The notes beneath the pieces were generated by a model. That model did not search any database. It had not been told where the DNA came from and worked only from the letters and a program-made list of their open reading frames with translations. Positions 6,221 to 13,200 of a stretch of 19,199 nucleotides of DNA are shown one piece after another. The stretch comes from an uncultured Solirubrobacterales bacterium. Its GTDB lineage: Bacteria > Actinomycetota > Thermoleophilia > Solirubrobacterales > Solirubrobacteraceae. The position numbers were made by a program, and so were the translations under genes. Every line of letters starts with the position of its first letter. The first letter of the stretch is position 1. The stretch is taken from positions 1 to 19,199 of the forward strand of contig CALJKH010000112.1 of NCBI GenBank assembly GCA_937973575.1, given 5' to 3'.

Positions 6221-6703
6221 CTACTCGGAGCTTTCGCGGGACCAATGATCGATCAAAGCTCTGGCGCGTCCGGCGACCTCTTGAAGGTGACTGAAGGTCA
6301 GCAATGTCTCTATCAGGATGCCTGCTCCCATCCCGAGAGCGAGACTGATGAACACGGTCCAGATGCTTTCCGAAAGCGTTTGTCCAATCAAGACGACGCC
6401 GAGCACGCAGCAGAGGAAGAGCAACTGCCGGTTCCTGGAAGGCCACCCAAACATGGAAAGCCCCCTGCCCTCGTCAGTCTCAACGTCGATGTACGGGCGA
6501 ATTCCCCTGAAGCTGATGGCTGGTCCATGAAGCTCAACAATGTCGGCCAGGCCCACATCGAGCGCAAGTCCGCCGGTCTCCGAATCGAGCACCAATCGGC
6601 CGTCTTCAACGCGGAGATCGGTGCCGTTTCTCGAATACCAAAGGAAGACTCGGCCGCAGTAGCCGGTGCCCTCGAAGACATCTTGATCCGTGGGCTCGCT
6701 CAT
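6221..6703 (-). CDS. Unknown two-helix membrane protein
   Basis: I do not recognise this 160-residue product. Residues 1-90 are soluble and acidic with alternating beta-like strands (GRVFLWYSRNGTDLRVEDGRLVLD...). Two membrane segments follow: about 93-110 (LLFLCCVLGVVLIGQTL) and 114-136 (WTVFISLALGMGAGILIETLL), then a helical charged tail (LQEVAGRARALIDHWSRESSE). The N-terminal domain is probably cytosolic with a hairpin in the membrane. The opposite strand has an equally long frame, but the minus reading has sensible membrane segments and a high-GC third position. TAGTCT lies 10 bases before the ATG (6714-6719). Confidence 0.72.
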   Translation of the reverse strand: MSEPTDQDVFEGTGYCGRVFLWYSRNGTDLRVEDGRLVLDSETGGLALDVGLADIVELHGPAISFRGIRPYIDVETDEGRGLSMFGWPSRNRQLLFLCCVLGVVLIGQTLSESIWTVFISLALGMGAGILIETLLTFSHLQEVAGRARALIDHWSRESSE

Positions 6704-6713
6704 GTCAGCCGCG

Positions 6714-6719
6714 AGACTA
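6714..6719 (-). promoter_or_regulatory. Candidate -10 TAGTCT of the membrane-protein gene
   Basis: TAGTCT on the minus strand ends 10 bases before the ATG at 6703, giving a leader of about three bases. Confidence 0.35.
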
Positions 6720-6772
6720 CGGGATTAGGGTGATTCACAACAGAGAACCAATGTCGTCTTCCTAGAAATAGA

Positions 6773-6844
<72 letters not shown>

Positions 6845-6867
6845 TGCGGGGTGGCGCCTAGTCAACC

Positions 6868-6881
6868 CCTGCTGCAGCAGG
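6868..6881. repeat. Perfect 14-base palindrome between tRNA-Val and sugar dehydrogenase
   Basis: CCTGCTGCAGCAGG reads the same on both strands. It lies 23 bases upstream of tRNA-Val and about 30 bases upstream of the dehydrogenase -35. It could be a regulator site; nothing in the window identifies the protein. Confidence 0.35.
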
Positions 6882-6910
6882 TTGTGTGACGGTCCCGGTG
6901 CGCCTACTTT

Positions 6911-6939
6911 CTGACAGCCGGCCAATCAAGTGTCAGACT
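6911..6939 (+). promoter_or_regulatory. Promoter CTGACA-N17-CAGACT of the sugar dehydrogenase
   Basis: CTGACA (6911-6916) matches the -35 consensus at 5 of 6 positions; CAGACT (6934-6939) follows after 17 bases and ends 6 bases before the ATG at 6946. This fixes the start at 6946 and implies a leaderless mRNA; the in-frame start at 6886 lies upstream of the promoter. Confidence 0.6.
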
Positions 6940-6945
6940 AGCCCC

Positions 6946-8148
6946 ATGGGCCGGAGTCAAGCAATCGTCACTCTTAGGGAGTCCCGAAGCGCAGCGGCCG
7001 TTTGTTCGGTGGTCGCATTCGCCTCGCTCGCATGCGGGTGTGCGTCTGCGTCTTCCTCCACGGCATCAGCGACAAGCCCCAAGCTGACTCAGATCGGGAA
7101 GTTCTCTAATCCGCTCTTCGTCACACAACCTCCGGCTGACCGCTCACGCTTGTTCATCGTTGAACAACGGGGGCGGATCCGCTTGATGAAGGCTGGCCAT
7201 CTTCAGACCAAGCCGTTCCTTGATGTCTCGGGCCTGATCTCTTGCTGCTCGGAACGGGGACTTCTCGGCCTCGCGTTTGCCCCTGACTATGCAACCTCGC
7301 GTCGCTTCTACGTTGACTTCACGGACACCAGCGGGAACACGCGCATCGTTGAGTACCGGCGGAGCCTCGGTAATGCGGACGTCGCCGATGCGGCCCACCC
7401 TCGGGTCGTGCTCACCCAGGATCAACCTCAGCCGAACCACAACGGCGGAGAGGTCACCTTCGGTCCTGACGGCAAGCTCTACATTGGCCTCGGTGATGGC
7501 GGGGGTGGCAACGACCAGCACGGACTGTTGGGTAACGCTCAGGACTTGGGAACTCTGCTCGGAAAGATCCTGCGGATTGACCCACTGCCTTCCGGAGGCG
7601 CGCAGTACACGATCCCTTCGGACAATCCGTTTGTTGGCACCTCAGGTGCCCGCCCGGAGATCTGGGCCTACGGGCTGCGTAATCCTTGGCGCTTCAGCTT
7701 TGACCGCAAGACTGGCGGCCTGGCGATCGGTGATGTGGGTCAGGATGCGGTTGAGGAGATTGATTGGTCGGCAGCTCCAGTTGCTGGCAAGGGTTTGAAC
7801 TTTGGCTGGCGTCCATTTGAGGGAACGCGGGTCAATTTCCCCGGTGAGTCGGCTACTGGCGCAGTGCCGCCTGTGGCTGAGTACGAACACTCGACCGGCG
7901 GCTGCTCGGTCACAGGCGGGTACGTGGTGCGTGACCCACGTCTACCGAGGCTCGCCGGGCGTTACTTATACGGCGACCTTTGCACCGGCCGAATCTCAAT
8001 GGCGAATCTCCATGAGGGGAGACTCGCCGCAACACCACTAGGTCAGCTGCCGTTCAAGATTTCTCTGCTCGCATCGTTCGGGCAAGACAGCCTCGGCCAC
8101 ATCTATGTGGTCTCGCTGCAGGGCCCGGTGTATCGCCTAGACCCTTAG
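6946..8148 (+). CDS. Secreted PQQ-dependent sugar (glucose/sorbosone-type) dehydrogenase
   Basis: The 400-residue product is a six-bladed propeller of the soluble glucose/sorbosone dehydrogenase family, which oxidises sugars with PQQ and calcium outside the membrane. Recognisable parts are FSNPLFVTQPPADRSRLFIVEQRGRI, SERGLLGLAFAPDY, NHNGGEVTFGPDGKLYIGLGDGG with the catalytic His at about residue 165, LLGKILRIDP, YGLRNPWRFSFD with the cofactor Arg at about 245, GDVGQDAVEEIDW, and GRYLYGDLCTGRI. The N-terminus is a secretion signal ending SLACGC. The Cys could be lipidated, but the lipobox is not canonical (Ser at -3). Paired Cys (SCCS, GGCS, DLCTG) may form disulfides. No PQQ synthesis genes are nearby and relatives exist with unknown substrates. 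Start set by the promoter at 6911-6939. Confidence 0.92.
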   Translation: MGRSQAIVTLRESRSAAAVCSVVAFASLACGCASASSSTASATSPKLTQIGKFSNPLFVTQPPADRSRLFIVEQRGRIRLMKAGHLQTKPFLDVSGLISCCSERGLLGLAFAPDYATSRRFYVDFTDTSGNTRIVEYRRSLGNADVADAAHPRVVLTQDQPQPNHNGGEVTFGPDGKLYIGLGDGGGGNDQHGLLGNAQDLGTLLGKILRIDPLPSGGAQYTIPSDNPFVGTSGARPEIWAYGLRNPWRFSFDRKTGGLAIGDVGQDAVEEIDWSAAPVAGKGLNFGWRPFEGTRVNFPGESATGAVPPVAEYEHSTGGCSVTGGYVVRDPRLPRLAGRYLYGDLCTGRISMANLHEGRLAATPLGQLPFKISLLASFGQDSLGHIYVVSLQGPVYRLDP

Positions 8149-8354
8149 GTCTTGTCGCTCGAGCGGTCGTCCTTCTGGTCGTTCTCGTACCGACCGTCGA
8201 GGACCGCGGCGTACATCATCAAACCGATGCCGCCTGCCACGAGGAGGGTTATGAAGACACCTGCGATGAAGAGTGGGACGTTGTCCTGAAGAGAGAGAGC
8301 TGCGATGACTGCGGCTACGATCAGGACATGCTGATTCCAAACAGTCTCTTTCAA
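8145..8354 (-). CDS. Small two-helix membrane protein, unknown
   Basis: A 69-residue frame with a TTG start at 8354 fills the gap between two plus-strand genes. It has a short hydrophobic stretch (HVLIVAAVIAALSL, residues 9-22), a turn (QDN), a stronger membrane helix (VPLFIAGVFITLLVAGGIGLMMY, 26-48) and a charged tail (DGRYENDQKDDRSSDKT). That pattern is what a real small membrane protein shows, and the frame is otherwise unexplained. Against it: no Shine-Dalgarno or -10 is obvious, the start is a TTG, and its first 27 bases overlap the head of the divergent gene at 8328. Its stop overlaps the dehydrogenase stop by 4 bases. I do not recognise a family. Confidence 0.5.
   Translation of the reverse strand: MKETVWNQHVLIVAAVIAALSLQDNVPLFIAGVFITLLVAGGIGLMMYAAVLDGRYENDQKDDRSSDKT
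8316..8321 (+). promoter_or_regulatory. -10 hexamer TACGAT of the DUF4267-like gene
   Basis: TACGAT ends exactly 6 bases before the ATG at 8328. No -35 match is visible 16-18 bases upstream. Confidence 0.45.
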
Positions 8355-8696
8355 GCTGGTCGCATAGTCATCGGCGTGGCCTTCGTGGCGGCGCCCGAGG
8401 CTGTTGGCAGGAGCTGGATCGGGGAGGCAGCTAACGCTGACGGTGGGGTTATGGCACGGGCGTTCGGCGGTCGCGACATCGCCCTTGGCGCAGCAACCCT
8501 GATCGCCGCCCGCGATGCCAAGACTCTGGCGCCACTTCTGGCGTTGGGAGCGATGGTTGACGCAATTGACTGCGCAGGCACCCTTGCAGCCGGCGACAAG
8601 ATCCCAGACCGCACCCGCTATGCGAGTGCGGCGGTGGCAGCTGGCGCTGCGATCAACGGGCTGCGGCTACTTGCCCGCGCCCGGGCAAGTCGCTGA
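8328..8696 (+). CDS. Small membrane protein, DUF4267-like
   Basis: This 122-residue protein is rich in Ala and Gly with about four weak membrane helices: FQAGRIVIGVAFVAAPEAVG, DIALGAATLIAARD, LAPLLALGAMVDAIDCAGTLAAGD and YASAAVAAGAAINGLRLLA. The core MARAFGGRDIALGAATLIA followed by MVDAIDC is the pattern I associate with DUF4267 proteins (R-x-x-G-x-R-D-x-x-L-G, then D-x-x-D). No biochemical role is known for that group. The TACGAT at 8316 fixes the start. It sits 22 bases upstream of the flavodoxin-fold reductase and probably shares its transcript. Confidence 0.75.
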   Translation: MLIPNSLFQAGRIVIGVAFVAAPEAVGRSWIGEAANADGGVMARAFGGRDIALGAATLIAARDAKTLAPLLALGAMVDAIDCAGTLAAGDKIPDRTRYASAAVAAGAAINGLRLLARARASR

Positions 8697-8718
8697 TCTG
8701 GCCACGATCAAAAACTAG

Positions 8719-9297
8719 ATGCAGAAACGCGTACTTCTAATCTTCGGTCACCCGACCACTGACAGCCTCTGCGGTGCGCTGGCCAACTCGTATATCGCTG
8801 CTGCAGAGAAAGCTGGCCACGATGTGCGGCGAATAAACCTCGCCGAGTTGTCCTTTGACCCGTTACTTCGCCACGGCTACGCCGAACCCCAAGAGTTGGA
8901 GCCTGACCTAGTGGATGCTCAGAAGCAGATCACTTGGGCTGAGCATGTTGTGTTCGTATACCCGACTTGGTGGGGCTCAATGCCAGCCCTGTTGAAGGGA
9001 TTCTTAGACAGAACATTCCTTCCCGGGTTCGCCTTCAAGTACCACAAGAGGTCGCCGTTCTGGTCGAGGCTGCTAGCTGGAAGGACAGCGGAACTGCTGG
9101 TCACGATGGACACCCCGCCACTGTTTAACCGGTTTGTAAACGGTAGCCCTGGCAACAAGCAGATGAAGCGCTCCGTAATTCAGTTCACCGGGATGAAACC
9201 GACTAGGGCGACGAGCTTTGGCAAGGTGCGCGGCTCCTCAAGCGCAAGGCGAGCGAAGTGGATCGCGAAGGCCGCCAAGCTCGGCAGCGAGATCTAA
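8719..9297 (+). CDS. Flavodoxin-fold NAD(P)H quinone oxidoreductase (MdaB/KefF-like)
   Basis: This 192-residue protein matches the Flavodoxin_2 family, FMN/FAD enzymes that reduce quinones by two electrons in the cytosol. Residues 4-20 (RVLLIFGHPTTDSLCGA) form the phosphate-binding first strand and loop, and YPTWWGSMPALLKGFLDRTFLPGFAFKY (81-108) is the diagnostic flavin and quinone pocket. The last 40 residues are more basic than usual (FGKVRGSSSARRAKWIAKAAKL). Some relatives are ancillary subunits of K+ efflux systems, but no transporter is adjacent. No Shine-Dalgarno is present; it is probably co-transcribed with the small membrane protein 22 bases upstream. A strong hairpin at 9322-9349 ends the unit. 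Confidence 0.9.
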   Translation: MQKRVLLIFGHPTTDSLCGALANSYIAAAEKAGHDVRRINLAELSFDPLLRHGYAEPQELEPDLVDAQKQITWAEHVVFVYPTWWGSMPALLKGFLDRTFLPGFAFKYHKRSPFWSRLLAGRTAELLVTMDTPPLFNRFVNGSPGNKQMKRSVIQFTGMKPTRATSFGKVRGSSSARRAKWIAKAAKLGSEI

Positions 9298-9321
9298 GAC
9301 ACCCGTAAAGACTGAAATGAA

Positions 9322-9349
9322 GCGTCACCCCGCGATCGCGAGGTGACGC
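9322..9349. terminator. Bidirectional terminator between convergent genes
   Basis: GCGTCACC (9322-9329) and GGTGACGC (9342-9349) are perfect 8-base arms; the 12-base middle contains the self-complementary CGCGATCGCG. It lies 24 bases after the flavodoxin-gene stop and 9 bases from the end of the convergent lipase gene. Flanking TTC/T-rich stretches occur on both strands, though no long T-run. Confidence 0.72.
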
Positions 9350-9358
9350 AACTTCAAT

Positions 9359-10327
9359 TCAGGAGATGTTCCAGCTTGGGACCCAAAGTGGGTCCGACAG
9401 AACGCTAGGCATGCTGGTTCCGTTGCTTGCAGTCAGCTGGTTGGCGACTCCAAGCGTTACCCAGGTTGACGCGGCATCAAGGCCGTCAGCGAATGGGTGC
9501 GAGCAGGTGTTCTTCGGGAAACGCGAGACCTTTGCTGGTCCCTTGTGCTCGATCGCATCCTTGATCGCGGCGAAGGTCACTGAGTCCAGCGCTGTCTGGA
9601 TGTGCTTCGTGGTGCGGCCCTTGCAGACATCCTGAATCAGGATGTTCGTCGCGCCCTTGAGTGATGAAGTGGGGTGGGCGCCGCCTTGAGGCTTGACTGT
9701 TTCGTCGCTCAGCGAGCGGACTGTTGTCCACGAGGTTGAGCCGGGGGTCTCATCCGGGTACTTAGCGAGCTCCTTCTGGAAGTTGCTCCCTGCTGCCTGC
9801 TGCCACGCGGCAGGCGGGCAGCCATTACGAAGAATGCAAGCTGCCGCAGTGAAGACAGTGGTGCCGTGCTGCGTTCCCGCAGCTGCGATTACATCCTCAA
9901 CCTTGGAACGGAGGCTTGGCCAGTAGGTCAGCGCCACGCGCGGCAGGAGGCCGCCTTGGCTGATGCCGAACACTGCGAGCTTGCGTCCGGATTGCGCGTA
10001 CTCGTAACGGATGCCATTGACGAGGTACTGGACTGATGTCTGGATGTTGGCTGTTGTGTTGTAGGGGAAGTTGACGTCACACACGGGGTGGCCGTAAAGG
10101 TCAAATGCGTCCTTGCCAATCGCGTAGGCGTCCTCGCCGCTGGCACCGGTTCCGGTGACGAGCATGATCGGGGTCAGCTTGGTTCCCTTCAGCGCAGGCC
10201 CGTGGCAGTGGATTGCCGCGTCAAGGGTTGCTTGGGGAACTGTCAGCGCAGGCTCAGCTGCCACCGCCGAGGCGGGAAGGGCGAGTGCGACGAGTGCTGC
10301 GATGGCGAACTTCGGGATGATTTTCAT
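9359..10327 (-). CDS. Secreted lipase of the Candida antarctica lipase B type
   Basis: From the ATG at 10327 the product has 322 residues with a signal peptide (MKIIPKFAIA...ASAVAA). The mature part follows the CALB fold: LVTGTGASGEDAY (oxyanion region), CDVNFPYNTTANIQTSVQYLVNGIRY, FGISQGGLLPRVALTYWPSLRSKVEDVIAAA with nucleophile S123, TTVRSLSDETVKPQ with acid D208, and CKGRTTKHIQTALDS with base H242. The later FPKNTCSHPFADGLD matches CALB's DCNPLPAND. Six Cys outside the signal peptide could form three disulfides. Lipid or ester hydrolysis outside the cell is inferred from the intact triad. The start is set by TAAGCT ending 7 bases before the ATG; a longer frame from 10402 would overlap the upstream gene. 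Likely its own transcript, 29 bases after the GT-C-like gene. Confidence 0.9.
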   Translation of the reverse strand: MKIIPKFAIAALVALALPASAVAAEPALTVPQATLDAAIHCHGPALKGTKLTPIMLVTGTGASGEDAYAIGKDAFDLYGHPVCDVNFPYNTTANIQTSVQYLVNGIRYEYAQSGRKLAVFGISQGGLLPRVALTYWPSLRSKVEDVIAAAGTQHGTTVFTAAACILRNGCPPAAWQQAAGSNFQKELAKYPDETPGSTSWTTVRSLSDETVKPQGGAHPTSSLKGATNILIQDVCKGRTTKHIQTALDSVTFAAIKDAIEHKGPAKVSRFPKNTCSHPFADGLDAASTWVTLGVANQLTASNGTSMPSVLSDPLWVPSWNIS

Positions 10328-10334
10328 AGCTGCG

Positions 10335-10340
10335 AGCTTA
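10335..10340 (-). promoter_or_regulatory. -10 hexamer TAAGCT of the CALB-type lipase
   Basis: Minus-strand TAAGCT ends 7 bases before the ATG at 10327 and falls inside the 29-base gap after the upstream gene. No -35 match is visible. Confidence 0.45.
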
Positions 10341-10356
10341 CTCGCAGTCAGGCTGG

Positions 10357-11760
10357 CTAGCGGCGGCAGGAGTTGGTCCCGGAGTACTCCACAACTCGCC
10401 AACCGTTCTTGCTGGCGAGAGTCCTTGTGCTGCGCGAACCGGCCGGTGGCACGGGCTGGAGGTTGTTGAGGGTTCGCGGTGTCTTAATCACGGTCGTGTT
10501 CGGGGGAAGGAGCAGAATCGCTGGAGCGTTATCCCTATGCCCAACATTGCCAATTGAGATATGGGCGCGCCATGAGATAACCGGGGTGTAGACCCAGTTG
10601 GTGCCAAGTGATCCGCAGCGAGCGATCAGTTTTGTGGCGCCGCCAGCCTGGTTCATCGCAACGACTGCTCCCTTGGCAAGGTTGCCGATGCTTTCAACCT
10701 TGTCGATTCTCTGGGATAGCGCTGGCTCACGGGCTGCGAACATCGCCACAAGGAGCCCAGCTGCCGCGCCCAAAGCGATCCCCTGGCGTCGCCCAGCAAA
10801 GCTCACAAGCCAGCCGACTCCGGCCCCAGCTGTAACTCCGAGCAGGACAAGGGCGGGTAACGCGTAGCGGGAGATACCCGAGTAGCCAGATTCGGTCATC
10901 GCGGTGACGAGCACGAGCCAGCCAACCCCAGCGGCTGTAAACGTTGTCAGTAGACGGTCCTTGAGGCGAACCGTCACCGCGATACCAAGAGCGATTAGCG
11001 CCCACATTGGCCAAGGCAGCTCAGTCGCAACCCGGCGGGCAAACTCATCAATCGGGACGATCCTCGCGGTGTAAACGCGGGCTCTGTGAGTGGCTTGCAG
11101 TGGGTCGCCACCTGCCAGTGCTGGAACTCCAAACCAGCCGATGGCTTCCGTGGCGGCGCCAAGAGCCACCGGCAGAAGCGCTCGCTTGCCATCCCGGCGA
11201 AGCAACCAGATGCCGTAGAGGATCAGGAATGCCCACACCTCAGGCCGCACGAGGCCGGCAAGGACTCCAAAGGCGAGCGCGAGCTTGCGCCTTCCGGCTA
11301 GGTGTGCTTCGACGCCACCAAACAGTAATGCCATCAGGACTGGCTCTGACCCGCCGGCCGCAGCGAACTGAAGCCAGCTCGGGCTGAGCCAAGGGAGAAG
11401 GGCGGCTGTGGCGCCGGCCGCAATCGCAGCGGGTGCGGTGGAGGCGGGGTTGGAGTCGGCGCTGGTGATGCGACTCGCCATTCGCCAGAGCATCGTGCTG
11501 GTGCCAAGCGCGCAGGCCCTCACGATCAGCAACCAAACGGTGCCGCCGAAGTTCCATGACACCAAAGCGAACGGTGCTGTGACAAAGACTGGGAGGGGCT
11601 TCCACGATGGGCCACTGCCCAGGCCCATCCGCCGGTGGGGCAGCTCTGCTGCCCAAACAGCCCATGCCGCAGGGTCGTAGGTGAGGCCGGCGTTGAAGAC
11701 AAGCAGTGACAACGCTGCTCCGAGCAGGCAAGCAAGGGCGATCGTGGCTGCCGTCCTCAC
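10357..11760 (-). CDS. Polytopic GT-C-like membrane protein (probable glycosyltransferase)
   Basis: From the GTG at 11760 the product has 467 residues. It starts with a membrane helix (ATIALACLLGAALSLLVF), then an exposed loop LTYDPAAWAVWAAELPHRRMGLGSGPSWKPLPVF. This loop has an acidic residue (D29) and a GPSWKPLP motif that recur in a family of actinobacterial GT-C-like proteins. About ten further helices follow, with LLPWLSPSWLQFAAAGGSEPVLMALLFGGVEAHLAG and LAGLVRPEVWAFLILYGIWLL typical of the group. Residues from about 360 are a soluble extracytoplasmic domain with two or more Cys. Such proteins use lipid-linked sugars, but activity here is inference. A GTG at 11808 adds 16 residues with a GGAGG upstream; 11760 is preferred because TAGAGT ends 7 bases before it and the signal helix then begins at once. 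Confidence 0.82.
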   Translation of the reverse strand: MRTAATIALACLLGAALSLLVFNAGLTYDPAAWAVWAAELPHRRMGLGSGPSWKPLPVFVTAPFALVSWNFGGTVWLLIVRACALGTSTMLWRMASRITSADSNPASTAPAAIAAGATAALLPWLSPSWLQFAAAGGSEPVLMALLFGGVEAHLAGRRKLALAFGVLAGLVRPEVWAFLILYGIWLLRRDGKRALLPVALGAATEAIGWFGVPALAGGDPLQATHRARVYTARIVPIDEFARRVATELPWPMWALIALGIAVTVRLKDRLLTTFTAAGVGWLVLVTAMTESGYSGISRYALPALVLLGVTAGAGVGWLVSFAGRRQGIALGAAAGLLVAMFAAREPALSQRIDKVESIGNLAKGAVVAMNQAGGATKLIARCGSLGTNWVYTPVISWRAHISIGNVGHRDNAPAILLLPPNTTVIKTPRTLNNLQPVPPAGSRSTRTLASKNGWRVVEYSGTNSCRR

Positions 11761-11767
11761 GGCGGGG

Positions 11768-11773
11768 ACTCTA
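11768..11773 (-). promoter_or_regulatory. -10 hexamer TAGAGT of the GT-C-like gene
   Basis: Minus-strand TAGAGT ends 7 bases before the GTG at 11760. It supports the shorter start over the GTG at 11808, whose promoter would have to lie within the divergent gene. Confidence 0.45.
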
Positions 11774-11804
11774 CGGGCGGCCGGTGACGAGCTTGTCTTT
11801 ATGC

Positions 11805-11818
11805 GCACTTAAAGGTGC
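11805..11818. repeat. Imperfect palindrome between divergent promoters
   Basis: GCACTTAAAGGTGC has complementary GCAC/GTGC ends. It lies between the divergent -10 elements at 11768-11773 and 11825-11830, a natural place for a shared operator. Evidence is position and symmetry only. Confidence 0.25.
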
Positions 11819-11824
11819 CTCCCT

Positions 11825-11830
11825 TATTCT
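11825..11830 (+). promoter_or_regulatory. -10 hexamer TATTCT of the DsbA-VKOR operon
   Basis: TATTCT ends 7 bases before the ATG at 11838. No clear -35 is seen. Confidence 0.45.
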
Positions 11831-11837
11831 TCCGTGA

Positions 11838-12662
11838 ATGAGCACTAACGAACCACCTCAGACCAAAGCCGAGAAGCAGGCTGCCGCGCGCGCAGCCCGT
11901 GAGGCTCAATCCTCAACCGACGCCGCAGCAGCCCAGCGCAAGAAGCGCATCTGGCAGCTTGGCGGCATCGTTGTGATCGCGGCAGGGATCATCGTCGCGA
12001 TCGTCGTTGCCACAGGTGGCAGCTCGAGCAGCGGTGGCGGCACCCCTAGCGGCAAGCCAAACGGTGCAGCTGAGATCAACGCGGCGCTTCAGGGCGTGCC
12101 TCAGGTTGGCCTGATTGCTGGCAATCCCAATGCTCCTTACACCTTCGTGGAGTTCGGCGACCTCAAGTGCCCGGTCTGCCGTCAGTTCGATGTGAACGCT
12201 CTGCCGACGATCCTCCGGGATTACGTGAAGACAGGCAAGGTCAAGTTTGAGATGCGCCTGCTGCACTTTGTTGGCAACGACACTGCGCCTGGTGACTCCG
12301 AAAACGCTGCCCGTTATGCGGAAGCAGCTGGCCTGCAGAAGAAGGGGATCAACTTTGTTGAGCTCTTCTACTTCAATCAGGGTGACGAGACGACCACCTA
12401 CGCAACACCAGCATTCAACAACTGGCTTGGCGCTGCGATTCCTGGCTTCAACACAGCGAAGGCAACTGCGGACGCCAAGTCTGGTGTGTGGGCAAAGATC
12501 TTTAAGACCAACGAGAACGAGTTTGCCGCCAACGGGTTCACCGGCACGCCGTCCTTCCTGTTTGGCAAGACCGGCACGAAGCTCGCCCCGCTTTCACCAG
12601 CTGGTGATTTGGCTCAGGCCAGCTCATTCACGGCGATCTTCGACCAAGCAATCGGCAAGTGA
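11838..12662 (+). CDS. Membrane-anchored DsbA-like thiol oxidoreductase
   Basis: The 274-residue product has a charged Ala-rich cytosolic N-terminus (residues 1-37), one membrane helix (about 38-59, IWQLGGIVVIAAGIIVAIVVA), a Ser/Gly linker, and an extracytoplasmic thioredoxin-fold domain with CPVC at 111-114 (FGDLKCPVCRQF). The cis-Pro loop is GTPSF (FTGTPSFLFG), as in the DsbA/thioredoxin_4 family. Such proteins introduce disulfides into secreted proteins. The following gene encodes VKOR, which reoxidises DsbA in actinobacteria, and the two overlap by 4 bases (GTGA), so partnership is well supported. The secreted Cys-containing proteins in this window are plausible clients, by inference. Confidence 0.92.
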   Translation: MSTNEPPQTKAEKQAAARAAREAQSSTDAAAAQRKKRIWQLGGIVVIAAGIIVAIVVATGGSSSSGGGTPSGKPNGAAEINAALQGVPQVGLIAGNPNAPYTFVEFGDLKCPVCRQFDVNALPTILRDYVKTGKVKFEMRLLHFVGNDTAPGDSENAARYAEAAGLQKKGINFVELFYFNQGDETTTYATPAFNNWLGAAIPGFNTAKATADAKSGVWAKIFKTNENEFAANGFTGTPSFLFGKTGTKLAPLSPAGDLAQASSFTAIFDQAIGK

Positions 12663-13111
12663 CAGACCAGCGACTTCGCCGAGTTCTACTCGGGCTGACT
12701 GTTGTCGGCATTGGAGTCGCTGGCTACCTCTCGTACATTCACTTTGAGGGGATCAAGCCGCTCTGCGTTCCAGGTGGCGGCTGCGAGAAAGTTCAAACGT
12801 CTGAGTGGTCGAAGCTGGGCGGCGTGTCAGTCGCCTACATCGGCCTTGTCGGCTACCTGCTGATCCTCGCGTCTCTCTTCATCAAGGGGGAGACAGGCAG
12901 GTTCCTCACGGCAGCATTGGCAATTCCAGGTTGGGCATTCAGCGCCTACCTGACTTACCACGAGCTCTTCAGCGTTAAGGCCATCTGCTACTGGTGTGTA
13001 GGCAGCTTCACCGTCATCACACTGGTGATGGTGTTTTCAGTTTGGCGGCTGCTTAAGGGCGGCGACGAGCAACTGGCTGGCTCTCCGCCTGAAGTGGAGC
13101 CAGCGCAGTGA
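12659..13111 (+). CDS. Vitamin K epoxide reductase-family (VKOR) disulfide-generating protein
   Basis: This 150-residue protein has four membrane helices (about 7-27, 56-74, 82-100 and 112-132) and the four expected Cys: C36 and C42 in the loop (LCVPGGGCEKV) and the quinone-proximal CYWC at 110-113. SKLGGVSVAYIGLVGYL carries the conserved loop/helix-2 motif. VKOR passes electrons from DsbA-type partners to quinone. It starts at a GTG overlapping the DsbA-like stop (GTGA) and its own stop overlaps the GTG of the next small frame in the same way, so three genes are translationally coupled. The tail (GDEQLAGSPPEVEPAQ) is a charged, disordered cytosolic end. Confidence 0.95.
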   Translation: MTDQRLRRVLLGLTVVGIGVAGYLSYIHFEGIKPLCVPGGGCEKVQTSEWSKLGGVSVAYIGLVGYLLILASLFIKGETGRFLTAALAIPGWAFSAYLTYHELFSVKAICYWCVGSFTVITLVMVFSVWRLLKGGDEQLAGSPPEVEPAQ

Positions 13112-13200
13112 AGATGACCCCAATGTGGTTCTGGGTGCAGGTAATTACCTTCGCCTTCATCCTCACGGGGGCCGTCATCGCCATCACCAAGCTTGTGTGA
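13108..13200 (+). CDS. 30-residue membrane miniprotein coupled to VKOR
   Basis: A GTG start overlaps the VKOR stop by GTGA and opens a 30-codon frame ending TGA at 13200. The product (MKMTPMWFWVQVITFAFILT, then GAVIAITKLV) is a single membrane helix with a Lys near each end, N-terminal Met/Trp/Phe richness and no Cys. The overlap repeats exactly the arrangement between the DsbA-like and VKOR genes, which argues for real translation. I know no named family; a small subunit or stabiliser of the VKOR-DsbA pair is a guess. Its length would exclude it from most automatic annotation. Confidence 0.7.
   Translation: MKMTPMWFWVQVITFAFILTGAVIAITKLV

Noticed and set aside
6218..6733. 171-codon plus-strand frame opposite the two-helix membrane protein
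   Set aside because: It has no recognisable domain, promoter or ribosome site, while the minus frame has two clear membrane helices and high-GC third positions.
6886..6945. In-frame upstream start of the sugar dehydrogenase at 6886
   Set aside because: The CTGACA/CAGACT promoter lies within this stretch, and starting at 6946 gives a normal secretion signal.
10328..10402. Longer lipase start at 10402
   Set aside because: It would overlap the upstream GT-C-like gene and put 25 non-signal residues before a normal signal peptide; TAAGCT points to 10327.
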